Shown in pieces: positions 1-6,727 of a DNA stretch of 29,072 nt. Position numbers and translations under genes: made by a program. Origin of the DNA: Colimorpha sp045639845 (GTDB lineage Bacteria; Bacteroidota; Bacteroidia; Bacteroidales; P3); contig JAZUDW010000068.1 of the NCBI GenBank assembly GCA_045639845.1, positions 1-29,072 of the forward strand, written 5' to 3'. The notes under the pieces were generated by a model. It worked only from the letters and a program-made list of their open reading frames with translations. It had not been told where the DNA came from and ran no database searches. The stretch's first letter is position 1, and every line of letters starts with the position of its first letter.

Positions 1-25
1 GGTCGGTGAAGATTTTTGGCGCTCG

Positions 26-71
26 GAAATGCCAGGCTGAAAACTTTTTTTTGTTTTCAGCCTGTCATTTC
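26..71. repeat. Long hairpin with T8 loop, copy 1
   Basis: Arms 26-44 and 53-71 pair at 18 of 19 positions. The inner 12 pairs (CAGGCTGAAAAC with GTTTTCAGCCTG) are perfect, then there is one C/T mismatch and six more pairs (GAAATG with CATTTC). The loop is eight T residues (45-52). It could be an intergenic palindromic element or a bidirectional transcription terminator. No long T run follows immediately, although CTTTTTG lies a few bases beyond. Confidence 0.85.
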
Positions 72-124
72 TCTCGCTTTTTGTATCTTTACCTCCCTTT
101 GGTCGGTGAAGATTTCGGCGCTCG

Positions 125-171
125 GAAATGCCAGGCTGAAAACTTTTTTTTTGTTTTCAGCCTGTCATTTC
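125..171. repeat. Long hairpin with T9 loop, copy 2
   Basis: This is the second copy of the hairpin. Arms 125-143 and 153-171 have the same 18 of 19 pairs, and the loop is nine T residues (144-152). The arms are unchanged between copies, and the homopolymer loop is the variable part, as expected for slippage. Confidence 0.85.
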
Positions 172-183
172 TCTCGCTTTTTG

Positions 184-191
184 TATCTTTG
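184..191 (+). promoter_or_regulatory. Possible Bacteroidetes -7 box (TATCTTTG)
   Basis: TATCTTTG fits the TAnnTTTG -7 consensus of the Bacteroidetes housekeeping sigma factor. It lies at the end of the second repeat unit, about 127 bases before the lipoprotein start. I see no good -33 TTG at the usual 19-21 base spacing, so this is a candidate only. Confidence 0.35.
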
Positions 192-317
192 CAACGGCGT
201 AGAACACTTGAATAGGTGTGCTGCGTGATGTAAAATATTGTATAACTTGTTGAAAGACTCATGGAACCGTGGCGGTTGAAGGGGTTGGACAACGAAAAAA
301 AAAGAAGTCTATTTATT

Positions 318-830
318 ATGAAGAAACATTTTATTCTTTTTGCGATGGCCGTCATGGCGCTGTGTGCTACCCTCGTATCGTGTGGTGATAAAACGAACGA
401 AAATCAATTTGTGGGCGTATATGACCTCGAAATGGTCTATGACAGCATTACTACCTCGGACGGTGTTTGGTTTTCGGAGGAGTTTTTTGAGCAGATGACG
501 GGTAAGATCAACCCTCCCAGACATGGCTACCTCACTGTTGCACAAGGCGAGGCCGGAAAGTTCAACGTCACTGCTACCCTGATCAACGACGAGACAGGCG
601 AGGAGAAGAACTTCTTTGCCACTACGGCTACAGAGGTGGATGATATCTTGATTCTCGACAACTGCACCAGCGACTACTATTACTCTACTACCGAAGAGAT
701 GATCAGCTTCGTGTTTAGAAACTTTGCCAACAACATGCCTAAGATCTATTTCAAGAGCGTCTATACTATCAATCTGGGCTACGACTATTCGTATCTCACT
801 TCCTATAATTGCACTAAGCGTAGCAAGTGA
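318..830 (+). CDS. Small putative lipoprotein of unknown function (170 aa)
   Basis: I place the start at ATG 318, giving MKKHFILFAM followed by a hydrophobic stretch and a lipobox LVSC with the lipidated cysteine at residue 22. A start at 261 would add 19 mostly polar residues before the signal sequence and is unlikely. The mature part is about 150 residues, appears beta-rich, and contains alternating hydrophobic stretches such as GYLTVAQGEAGKFNVTATL. That is loosely lipocalin-like, but I do not recognise a family. It is probably anchored to the periplasmic or outer surface of an envelope membrane. It stands alone, 215 bases before the DUF1573 gene, which has its own promoter-like box. Confidence 0.8.
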   Translation: MKKHFILFAMAVMALCATLVSCGDKTNENQFVGVYDLEMVYDSITTSDGVWFSEEFFEQMTGKINPPRHGYLTVAQGEAGKFNVTATLINDETGEEKNFFATTATEVDDILILDNCTSDYYYSTTEEMISFVFRNFANNMPKIYFKSVYTINLGYDYSYLTSYNCTKRSK

Positions 831-981
831 TGATGATTAAAAAAAAATGATTGTCCGCATGTGGGTGATTGCTTGATTCGGCCAAACACTCTAGCAAAAC
901 ACGTCTTCGCGAATATCATATAAAAAATATTAATCGAACAATAAAAAAATAGGTTTCGTGTTATTGTTGGTAAATAAGTTG

Positions 982-989
982 TATATTTG
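982..989 (+). promoter_or_regulatory. Probable promoter -7 box (TATATTTG) for the DUF1573 gene
   Basis: TATATTTGC matches TAnnTTTG and lies 56 bases before the ATG at 1046 in an AT-rich intergenic stretch. TTG triplets at 964-966 and 967-969 are too close for ideal -33 spacing, so only the -7 element is clear. Confidence 0.5.
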
Positions 990-1045
990 CAATTTGAAAG
1001 TAAAATAAATTATCAACGGATAAACAAGTTAAACGATTCTATATC

Positions 1046-1459
1046 ATGAAAAAATTGTTAGTATTGAGCTTCTTCGTAGCTCTTGCCTTTGGCGCTGTGA
1101 AAGCACAAAACAACCAATCTCAACAGGTCCCTGCCAATGGTCCTAAGATTGAATTTTCTAAACTTGAGCATAACTACGGTCAGATTGAAAAAGGTGGTGA
1201 CGGCAATTGTGAGTTTACCTTCACCAACAATGGTACCGAGCCTCTTATCCTCTCCAATGTTCGCGCATCTTGCGGCTGCACCACTCCTTCATGGACCAAA
1301 GAGCCTGTGATGCCCGGCAAGAGCGGTGTGATCAAGGTGAAATACAACACCAACAACGTGGGTGGCTTCACCAAGACGATCACCGTGACCTCCAACGCTG
1401 TGGATAGCCCCCGCGTGGTGCTCAAGATCAAGGGCAACGTCAACGCTCCTGAAAACTAA
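1046..1459 (+). CDS. DUF1573 domain exported protein (137 aa)
   Basis: A signal peptide (residues 1-20, ending AVKA before QNNQ) is followed by a single DUF1573 (PF07610) immunoglobulin-like domain from about residue 34 to 134. The family hallmarks are visible: F-x(5)-HNYGQIEKG at the start, FTNNGTEPLILSNV, the cysteine motif CGCT at residues 76-79, and a final KTITVTSNA strand. The length is typical of the single-domain members common in Bacteroidetes. The function is not established. The export signal places it in the periplasm or at the cell surface. The gene appears monocistronic, with a promoter-like box upstream and a structured region downstream. Confidence 0.9.
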   Translation: MKKLLVLSFFVALAFGAVKAQNNQSQQVPANGPKIEFSKLEHNYGQIEKGGDGNCEFTFTNNGTEPLILSNVRASCGCTTPSWTKEPVMPGKSGVIKVKYNTNNVGGFTKTITVTSNAVDSPRVVLKIKGNVNAPEN

Positions 1460-1516
1460 TTGTATGTCGTTTAGGCTTCTGCCTTCCTTTTGGGGAGTGG
1501 CAGATCCCTTCTTCGT

Positions 1517-1587
1517 AGAGACGGAAAGGTAGTAGAACCCTCGCTTAAAAGCGAGCAGCTATGCTACCTTTCTGCTTTTCTGTCTCT
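1517..1587. other. Nested hairpins between DUF1573 gene and aminotransferase
   Basis: Three collinear inverted repeats nest here: AGAGAC (1517-1522) with GTCTCT (1582-1587), GAAAGGTAG (1524-1532) with CTACCTTTC (1564-1572), and CTCGCTT (1540-1546) with AAGCGAG (1549-1555). The 3' side is T-rich but has no uninterrupted T run. It may terminate the DUF1573 transcript or form part of the aminotransferase leader, whose ATG is 55 bases downstream. Confidence 0.55.
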
Positions 1588-1642
1588 TGGCACAAGAGAT
1601 GTGATGTATAGAAATATCAATTCATTAAAATAAATTCTTATC

Positions 1643-2845
1643 ATGCCTAAAATATCTAACAAAGGTAACGAACTGCCTCAGTCGGCTATCCGTAAGCTTG
1701 TTCCTTTCTCTGATGCTGCCAAAGCTCGTGGCATCCATGTGTATCACCTCAATATCGGCCAGCCCGATATCGAGACCCCTAAGGGTGCTCTGAAGACCCT
1801 CGCCGAGACCGAGATCGGCGTGTTGGCCTATAGCCACAGTGCTGGCAACCTCTCTTATCGTAAGAAACTTGTAGAGTACTACAACCGTCACGATATCCAT
1901 ATCAACGAGAATCAGATCATCGTTACCAACGGTGGCTCCGAGGCTCTCCAGTTTGCCTTCACCGTTTGCCTCAACCCTGGCGACGAGATCATTATCCCCG
2001 AACCTTACTACACCAACTACAACACCTTTGCTAAGCTCTGCGATGCTACCATCAAGACGATCCCTTCGGATATAAAGAGCGGCTTTGCACTGCCTCCTAT
2101 CGAGGACTTCGAGAAGGCTATCACTCCCCGCACCCGCGCTATCATGATCTGCAACCCCAACAACCCCACCGGCTATCTCTACACCAAAGAGGAGCTGCTC
2201 AAGGTGGCTGAGTTGGTTAAGAAATACGACCTCTTCCTCTTTGCCGACGAGGTGTATCGTGAGTTCTGCTACGACGGCCATGAGCACTTCAGCGTGATGC
2301 AGCTCGAGGGTCTGGAGAACAATGTGATCCTCTTCGACTCTGTGTCGAAACGTTACAGCGCCTGCGGTGCCCGTATAGGCTGCATGGTAACCAAAAACGA
2401 AGAGGTTTACAGCATTGCTATGCGTCTGGCTCAGGCCCGTCTGTCGCCTCCTAGCTTCGGTCAGATCTTCGGCGAGGCTGCCGTGGATACTCCTCAGGAA
2501 TATTTCGACGCTGTGGCTGCTGAGTATGTGGCTCGTCGCAATGTGGTGGTTGAGGGCATCAACAAGATCCCCGGATGCTTCTGCCCCAATCCTAAGGGTG
2601 CTTTCTACACTGTAGTGGAACTGCCTGTTGACGATAGCGACAAGTTCTGCCAGTGGCTGCTCACCGACTTCAACTACAACAACGAGACCCTCATGATGGC
2701 TCCCGCTACCGGTTTCTACGTAGATCCCGAGCAGGGTCGTCATCAGGCTCGTATCACCTACTGCCTCTGCATTGAAGACCTCCAGCACGCTATCAAGTGT
2801 CTGGAAGAGGCTCTGAAGGTTTATCCTGGTCGCACCAATAAATAA
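1643..2845 (+). CDS. Pyridoxal-phosphate-dependent aminotransferase, class I/II (400 aa)
   Basis: This is a fold-type I PLP aminotransferase of the aspartate/aromatic aminotransferase superfamily, expected to move an amino group between an amino acid and a 2-oxo acid in the cytoplasm. Visible motifs are LNIGQPDIETP near the N terminus, TNGGSEALQF (cofactor phosphate loop), CNPNNPTGYLYTKEEL, ADEVYREF, and the Schiff-base lysine K236 in SVSKRYSACGARIG. A conserved arginine near the C terminus (QARITYCL) fits substrate carboxylate binding. Length is normal. The codons strongly favour C-ending forms, which suggests high expression. The substrate cannot be fixed from sequence; aspartate aminotransferase is the usual automatic name. 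A strong terminator follows at 2867-2911. Confidence 0.93.
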   Translation: MPKISNKGNELPQSAIRKLVPFSDAAKARGIHVYHLNIGQPDIETPKGALKTLAETEIGVLAYSHSAGNLSYRKKLVEYYNRHDIHINENQIIVTNGGSEALQFAFTVCLNPGDEIIIPEPYYTNYNTFAKLCDATIKTIPSDIKSGFALPPIEDFEKAITPRTRAIMICNPNNPTGYLYTKEELLKVAELVKKYDLFLFADEVYREFCYDGHEHFSVMQLEGLENNVILFDSVSKRYSACGARIGCMVTKNEEVYSIAMRLAQARLSPPSFGQIFGEAAVDTPQEYFDAVAAEYVARRNVVVEGINKIPGCFCPNPKGAFYTVVELPVDDSDKFCQWLLTDFNYNNETLMMAPATGFYVDPEQGRHQARITYCLCIEDLQHAIKCLEEALKVYPGRTNK

Positions 2846-2866
2846 TAGTGCTTCCTAAATGTACCG

Positions 2867-2911
2867 GGGTTGCCATGGGCCTTTGCGTCGATGGCAACCT
2901 CTGTTTTTTTT
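2867..2911 (+). terminator. Rho-independent terminator after the aminotransferase gene
   Basis: A perfect 9-bp stem, GGTTGCCAT (2869-2877) with ATGGCAACC (2891-2899), is extended by a G-T pair and followed by CTG and eight T residues (2904-2911). It lies inside a longer upstream reading of the next gene, which supports starting that gene at 2928 instead. Confidence 0.88.
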
Positions 2912-2927
2912 CAAATACTTCGCTACT

Positions 2928-3395
2928 ATGGATCTTTACGAAAAACGCTGTAGGGTGATCGAGTCGCTGATAGCCCACCAGCAGGCTATAGCCGATACGG
3001 CTCGCAAGGAGATGGACTCGGCTCAGCAACAGAGCAACGACTACGGACAGAATGTGGATCGCTACGATAGTTTCCGCACCAAGATGATGAGGGCTCGCGA
3101 TATGTATGCCCGCCAGTATAGTAACGCCAACGAGAGCATACGCTATCTGCAGGAGCTCTTGAAGGTGCACGAGGTTCCCTCGGCGGTGGAGCATGGCTGT
3201 GTGGTGGTGACCGACAAGCAACGTTTCTTTCTCAGCATCGGTGCGGGTAAGTTTGTGGTGCCCGATGCCGAAGGCGAGGTGGTGTTTTTCGCTGTCTCGG
3301 CCCAGGTGCCTATAGCTGTAGCTATGAAGGGGAAAGCGGTGGGCGAGAAGTTTTCGTTCAACGGCGTTACTCATACTATTGTTGAGATCTTTTAG
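2928..3395 (+). CDS. GreA/GreB-like small protein (155 aa)
   Basis: The chosen start gives MDLYEKRCRV; an earlier ATG at 2859 would translate through the terminator. Residues 1-80 are polar and helical, with likely coiled-coil character and a glutamine/serine-rich middle. Residues 85-155 resemble the C-terminal FKBP-like domain of Gre factors: GCVVVTDKQRFFLSIG, VSAQVPIAVAMKGKAVGEKF, then a final THTIVEI strand. Bacteroidetes have short proteins of this layout, often misannotated as 3-oxoacyl-ACP synthase. They lack a proven Gre activity, so a role at RNA polymerase is only inferred from fold resemblance. The next gene starts 9 bases downstream, so the two are probably co-transcribed. Confidence 0.75.
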   Translation: MDLYEKRCRVIESLIAHQQAIADTARKEMDSAQQQSNDYGQNVDRYDSFRTKMMRARDMYARQYSNANESIRYLQELLKVHEVPSAVEHGCVVVTDKQRFFLSIGAGKFVVPDAEGEVVFFAVSAQVPIAVAMKGKAVGEKFSFNGVTHTIVEIF

Positions 3396-3404
3396 CGTGG
3401 GACT

Positions 3405-4904
3405 ATGCAGATGAGGTGGTTTGAAGGGAAAAAGGCCGACGGCTTTGTGGTGGCTGTCGTGATAGGGGTGTTTGCGTTGCTGTATGCGTTGTTATCGGTG
3501 GGCAACCATGTCAATATGCGCACCTATGCACTCGACCTGGGTGTTTATACCCATGCGCTCTATGAGTATGCTCATGGCCATGGTGCCGACTGCGGCGTGT
3601 TTTCGTGGCCCGACGATAATAGCAATCTGTTGCACGATCATTTCGATCTTTATCTGCCTTTGCTTTCGCCCTTGGTGTATGTGTTTGGTTCCTATACGTT
3701 GCTTATCATACAGATTGTGGCTCTGCTGTTTGGCGGATGGGGGATGTTTCGTCTGGTGCGTCGATGGTCGCCCCAGGGGTGGCTTCCGCTGTGTGCTATG
3801 GTGTGCTATTTGGGTTTCTTCGGTGTGTGGCATGCTGTGGGATATGACTATCATTCTAATGTGGTAGCGGTAAATCTGTTGCCGTGGTTTTTGCTGCTTT
3901 TCGACAATAGGCGTTATGTGTGGTCGCTAGTGATTGTGCTATTGATGTGTGTGGCCAAAGAGAGTATGGCCTTGTGGCTGGTGTGCGTGATGGTGGCACT
4001 GATGGTGGATTATCGTCGCGATGCTGCCTCGTGGCGCTGGCTAGGGGTATATGGCATAGTGGCAGCGGTGTATTTCGTGGTGGTGTCGATGGTGGTGATG
4101 CCGTCGATGGGTGGCCCTTCGTTGGGTTTTTGGCGATACAGTCACATGGGCGACAGTATGGGTGCGTTGGCACTATCGTTTTTTACGCAGCCGGGTGAGG
4201 CTCTCCGTGTGTTTTTTACCAACTTCAAACACGAGCCGTCACTGAATGGCGTGAAACTCGAGTTCTATCTTTGCTGTGTGACATCGGGTATGCTGCTGCT
4301 GCTCTGCAGACCGCATTATCTGCTGATGATGGTGCCACCGTTGCTGTTGAAGATGATGAGCCGCGATGCTGGTTTCTGGGGGGTGGAATATCAATACAAT
4401 GTGGAGTTTGCCCCTGTGCTGGTGTTGGGTGCCAGCAAGGTGCTGTCTGAATGGCAGCATTCCGATAGTAGCAGGCTTCGCCGGTTGGCAGTGCCTGTGG
4501 CTGCATCGGTTGTAGGACTCACGCTGCTTACTACTGTCTATACGACCTCCAATCCTCGTTGCTCGATACGCAAGGATAATGTGCGGTTGGTGAAGTCCAA
4601 TCATTTCTGCCAACCGGAGTTTGATAAGGATTACGCTAAGTCTTTGATGGACCAGATTCCCTCTACGGCCAGCGTGTCGGCTGCCTCGCCTTTTGTGCCT
4701 CATCTGGCTTTGCGCGATGAGGTGACTTTGTTTCCAGTGATGGCCTATCAGGCCGAATATCTATTGGTGTTTGCCGACCACTGGAGCTACTACGATGATG
4801 CGAGGGCGGAGATGACTAAGGTGCTTTCGCTGTCCGATCAGTACGAGGTGTTGGCTACTAATGGTGATATCTATCTGATCCATAATCATCAGGCAACTAA
4901 GTAA
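3405..4904 (+). CDS. DUF2079 family polytopic membrane protein (499 aa)
   Basis: This is a strongly hydrophobic protein with about ten predicted membrane segments, starting around residues 13-31. The DUF2079 (PF09852) signature is recognisable: YALDLGVYTHALYEY at 41-55, then LLHDHFDLYLPLLSPLVYVF, similar to the acidic first loop and HF-x-P-x-LL-x-P pattern of the family. DUF2079 proteins resemble membrane glycosyltransferases of the GT-C fold, but no activity is established here. A hydrophilic C-terminal domain (about 385-499) is presumably periplasmic. ATG 3411 is an alternative start two codons in. The gene follows the GreA-like gene by 9 bases and ends before a strong terminator. Confidence 0.82.
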   Translation: MQMRWFEGKKADGFVVAVVIGVFALLYALLSVGNHVNMRTYALDLGVYTHALYEYAHGHGADCGVFSWPDDNSNLLHDHFDLYLPLLSPLVYVFGSYTLLIIQIVALLFGGWGMFRLVRRWSPQGWLPLCAMVCYLGFFGVWHAVGYDYHSNVVAVNLLPWFLLLFDNRRYVWSLVIVLLMCVAKESMALWLVCVMVALMVDYRRDAASWRWLGVYGIVAAVYFVVVSMVVMPSMGGPSLGFWRYSHMGDSMGALALSFFTQPGEALRVFFTNFKHEPSLNGVKLEFYLCCVTSGMLLLLCRPHYLLMMVPPLLLKMMSRDAGFWGVEYQYNVEFAPVLVLGASKVLSEWQHSDSSRLRRLAVPVAASVVGLTLLTTVYTTSNPRCSIRKDNVRLVKSNHFCQPEFDKDYAKSLMDQIPSTASVSAASPFVPHLALRDEVTLFPVMAYQAEYLLVFADHWSYYDDARAEMTKVLSLSDQYEVLATNGDIYLIHNHQATK

Positions 4905-4980
4905 GGGCGGTTTCCGCTTTGCTGTGCTTCATTACTCAGATGGGTTGTCGCCGTTATAATCATTGGGCGAAAACGCAGCA

Positions 4981-5024
4981 CTCTTCTATGGACTTAGCAG
5001 AGCTCTTCTATGCCCTTAGCAGAG
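4981..5024 (+). repeat. 22-bp tandem duplication
   Basis: Two head-to-tail 22-base units (4981-5002 and 5003-5024) differ only at two adjacent bases (GA versus CC). The sequence reads CTCTTCTATG-nn-CTTAGCAGAG. It sits in the gap between two convergent genes and supplies both arms of the terminator described next. Confidence 0.9.
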
Positions 5025-5040
5025 TTCTGCTTTTTTTTTT
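4997..5040 (+). terminator. Rho-independent terminator after the DUF2079 gene
   Basis: GCAGAGCTCT (4997-5006) pairs with AGAGTTCTGC (5021-5030) over ten positions with one G-T pair. The loop is 14 bases, followed directly by ten T residues (5031-5040). The placement, 92 bases after the DUF2079 stop, fits. Confidence 0.85.
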
Positions 5041-5104
5041 CATGCAGATCGGTATCGGTTTATCTCGGTGCAGCGATGATTGCTTGTGGTTGTCTGTTAT
5101 GCTA

Positions 5105-6694
5105 TTATATACGATGTTTGCGCATTATGTTGCGTTCAATCCAATTTTTGGCTTTTATCTTCTGTTGGCTTAAGTGGCGTAGTTTCACCGTGGGCATGGT
5201 GGCGGTGCAGCCGCGAGGAGTGAAGTGTGTGGGTGAGTAGTGGAAGAAGTTGCTGTCGGCTTCAAGTTGGAACAATAGAGGTATCTGTTGGTATTCGGTA
5301 GCTGGTAGTTGAAGCAGTGTTTGGTATTCACTATTGGTCAGCGATGTGCCGTCGGGTTTCATGTAGAGGGCCTCTGAGAAGTCGAATTTCTCGTGACTCA
5401 TGCAGGGAGCAGAGATCTCAAAGTGGGTGCAAGGGCTGTCGCTTATCAGTGTGTAGTGGCCTTGGGCATCGCTGAAGGTGTTCTGTCCGATAGACCAGTC
5501 TTCGTTCCAACCTCGTATCACGGCTCCTTCCACCGGTCGGTTCCGTTGATCGACTACGGTACCTTCTATAGTCCAGCGGGTGTAGCCCAACATGTTGTGA
5601 TAGTTGGCAGGCCGTTGGGGCGTGTTGGGTATTGGACGTTGCAGCAAGGAGGCTACTGCTTGGGTTGCCGGTTTGGGTGTGCGATGGGTGGCGTCGTGGG
5701 TGTAGAGACCTGTGTAGAGTCCTTCGTAGTTGCCTTGGGGGCACTCTTGAAACTCCCACCATCCATAGCCGCAGGCTCCTAGGCTGCGAGCCCAGTCGTA
5801 GCTTTGAATCATGAATCGTTGTTGATCTTGATAGGTGATGAGTGCGTCGTCGGCCGGTAGGGCTGTCTCGCCTATCATCCATGGTTTCTTGGCGTAATGT
5901 GCATACCACCAGGTCTCGTTTCCTACACGCAGGGGGTGGTAGGTGTGTATCTGTATGAAATCGACGGGTAGTAGTGCAGGGTCCCATTCAAAGACTTCGA
6001 TGGGTTCGCTGAAACCTATGGTGAAGAGTTGATGGGGTGCATGACGGTCTCTGAGATTCTTCCATTGTGCTACGATGGCGTAGGCCGATGCTTTGCTCCG
6101 CTTGGCTACGGTGTCGAAATAGAGGGGTTCGTTGAACATGTCGTAGGCGAAGAGGGTGGGATTGGCCGAGAGATGGTCCATGAGTTGGGCTGTGAATAGG
6201 AGACTTTCTTCGTCAAGGGGCGGTTTGAGCAACAGCATCACTCGCAGCCGGTGTCTGCCGGCTAAGGTAAGTACATTGTCGATACCGATGAACAGCTCGT
6301 CGGCATGCTGGTCGAGATAGATGGGGTTTTCTTGATTGCCGTAGTAGTGGCCTATGCTGTCGCTTCTAAGATTATCCATGCAGATGCGCAAGGTGTTGAA
6401 CCCGAGGTCTTCAATAAGTTGGAAGTGATGGTCCATCTGTATGTATTCACCCAGCACGGTGTTGCTGTCGAAACGATTGGGGTCGTCGTAGTAGAAGGCG
6501 GGTGAAAGTACTGCTTCGTTGTCTATGCGGTGGAAATCTACTTTGTAGTTGATCATCAGCGGAAACCATTCTTTCCCATTGATGGCGAAATGGCCGTCTT
6601 GAAGATACACGTAGTCTTCGGCGGGTTCGAGTTCTTGTTGCTTACAGCCGGTTGCGAGAAATAGTACTGTGATAATGATGATCCAATGTTTCAT
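5105..6694 (-). CDS. GH5-like glycoside hydrolase lipoprotein with C-terminal regulatory-like domain (529 aa)
   Basis: A lipoprotein signal (LFLATGC, lipid cysteine 17) precedes a (beta/alpha)8 hydrolase domain at about 30-355. Catalytic residues expected of clan GH-A are visible: the acid/base E189 in YDMFNEP and the nucleophile E276 in PWMIGETALPA. GYGWWEFQE at 309-317 lies near the end of the barrel. Residues 373-432 look like a carboxypeptidase-regulatory-like beta domain (WTIEGTVVDQRNRPVEGAVI, then DAQGHYTL). The protein is probably exposed at the outer membrane and cleaves a beta-linked glycan, but substrate and exact GH family are unknown. It is last in a tight minus-strand run, 33 bases after the DUF3667 gene. 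No SusC/SusD pair or other glycan-use genes are nearby. Confidence 0.82.
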   Translation of the reverse strand: MKHWIIIITVLFLATGCKQQELEPAEDYVYLQDGHFAINGKEWFPLMINYKVDFHRIDNEAVLSPAFYYDDPNRFDSNTVLGEYIQMDHHFQLIEDLGFNTLRICMDNLRSDSIGHYYGNQENPIYLDQHADELFIGIDNVLTLAGRHRLRVMLLLKPPLDEESLLFTAQLMDHLSANPTLFAYDMFNEPLYFDTVAKRSKASAYAIVAQWKNLRDRHAPHQLFTIGFSEPIEVFEWDPALLPVDFIQIHTYHPLRVGNETWWYAHYAKKPWMIGETALPADDALITYQDQQRFMIQSYDWARSLGACGYGWWEFQECPQGNYEGLYTGLYTHDATHRTPKPATQAVASLLQRPIPNTPQRPANYHNMLGYTRWTIEGTVVDQRNRPVEGAVIRGWNEDWSIGQNTFSDAQGHYTLISDSPCTHFEISAPCMSHEKFDFSEALYMKPDGTSLTNSEYQTLLQLPATEYQQIPLLFQLEADSNFFHYSPTHFTPRGCTATMPTVKLRHLSQQKIKAKNWIERNIMRKHRI

Positions 6695-6727
6695 GCGAAG
6701 GGATGAGTTTGAAAGTGATACGTATGG

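Larger units (their letters stand above)
1..190. repeat. Two tandem ~100-bp repeat units, each carrying a hairpin
   Basis: The 90 bases from position 1 are repeated from position 101 to 190 with almost no change: one substitution and one single-base indel near the GATTT stretch, and one T more in the hairpin loop of the second copy. The units share a period of 100 bases. Unit 1 ends TATCTTTA and unit 2 ends TATCTTTG, so only the second copy keeps a full TAnnTTTG box. The first unit begins at the window edge, so more copies could lie upstream. Positions 191-317 hold no gene that I can support. The short open frames across the repeats look spurious, being repeats of themselves with T-run-encoded phenylalanines. 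Confidence 0.9.

Noticed and set aside
6..228. Two short overlapping + strand frames across the tandem repeat
   Set aside because: They encode the repeat twice, with phenylalanine runs from the T tracts, and lack any supported start or family.
1625..2788. Long open frame (387 codons) on the minus strand opposite the aminotransferase
   Set aside because: It mirrors the real gene, has no recognisable family features, and is explained by the strong codon bias of the + strand gene, which removes stop codons in the antisense frame.
4981..5024. Possible CRISPR-like repeat
   Set aside because: Only two directly adjacent units without spacers and no cas genes; the repeat is explained by a local duplication forming a terminator.
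4919..5240. Short + strand frames after the DUF2079 gene
   Set aside because: They run across the terminator T tract and into the antisense of the GH5-like gene, with no support for being translated.
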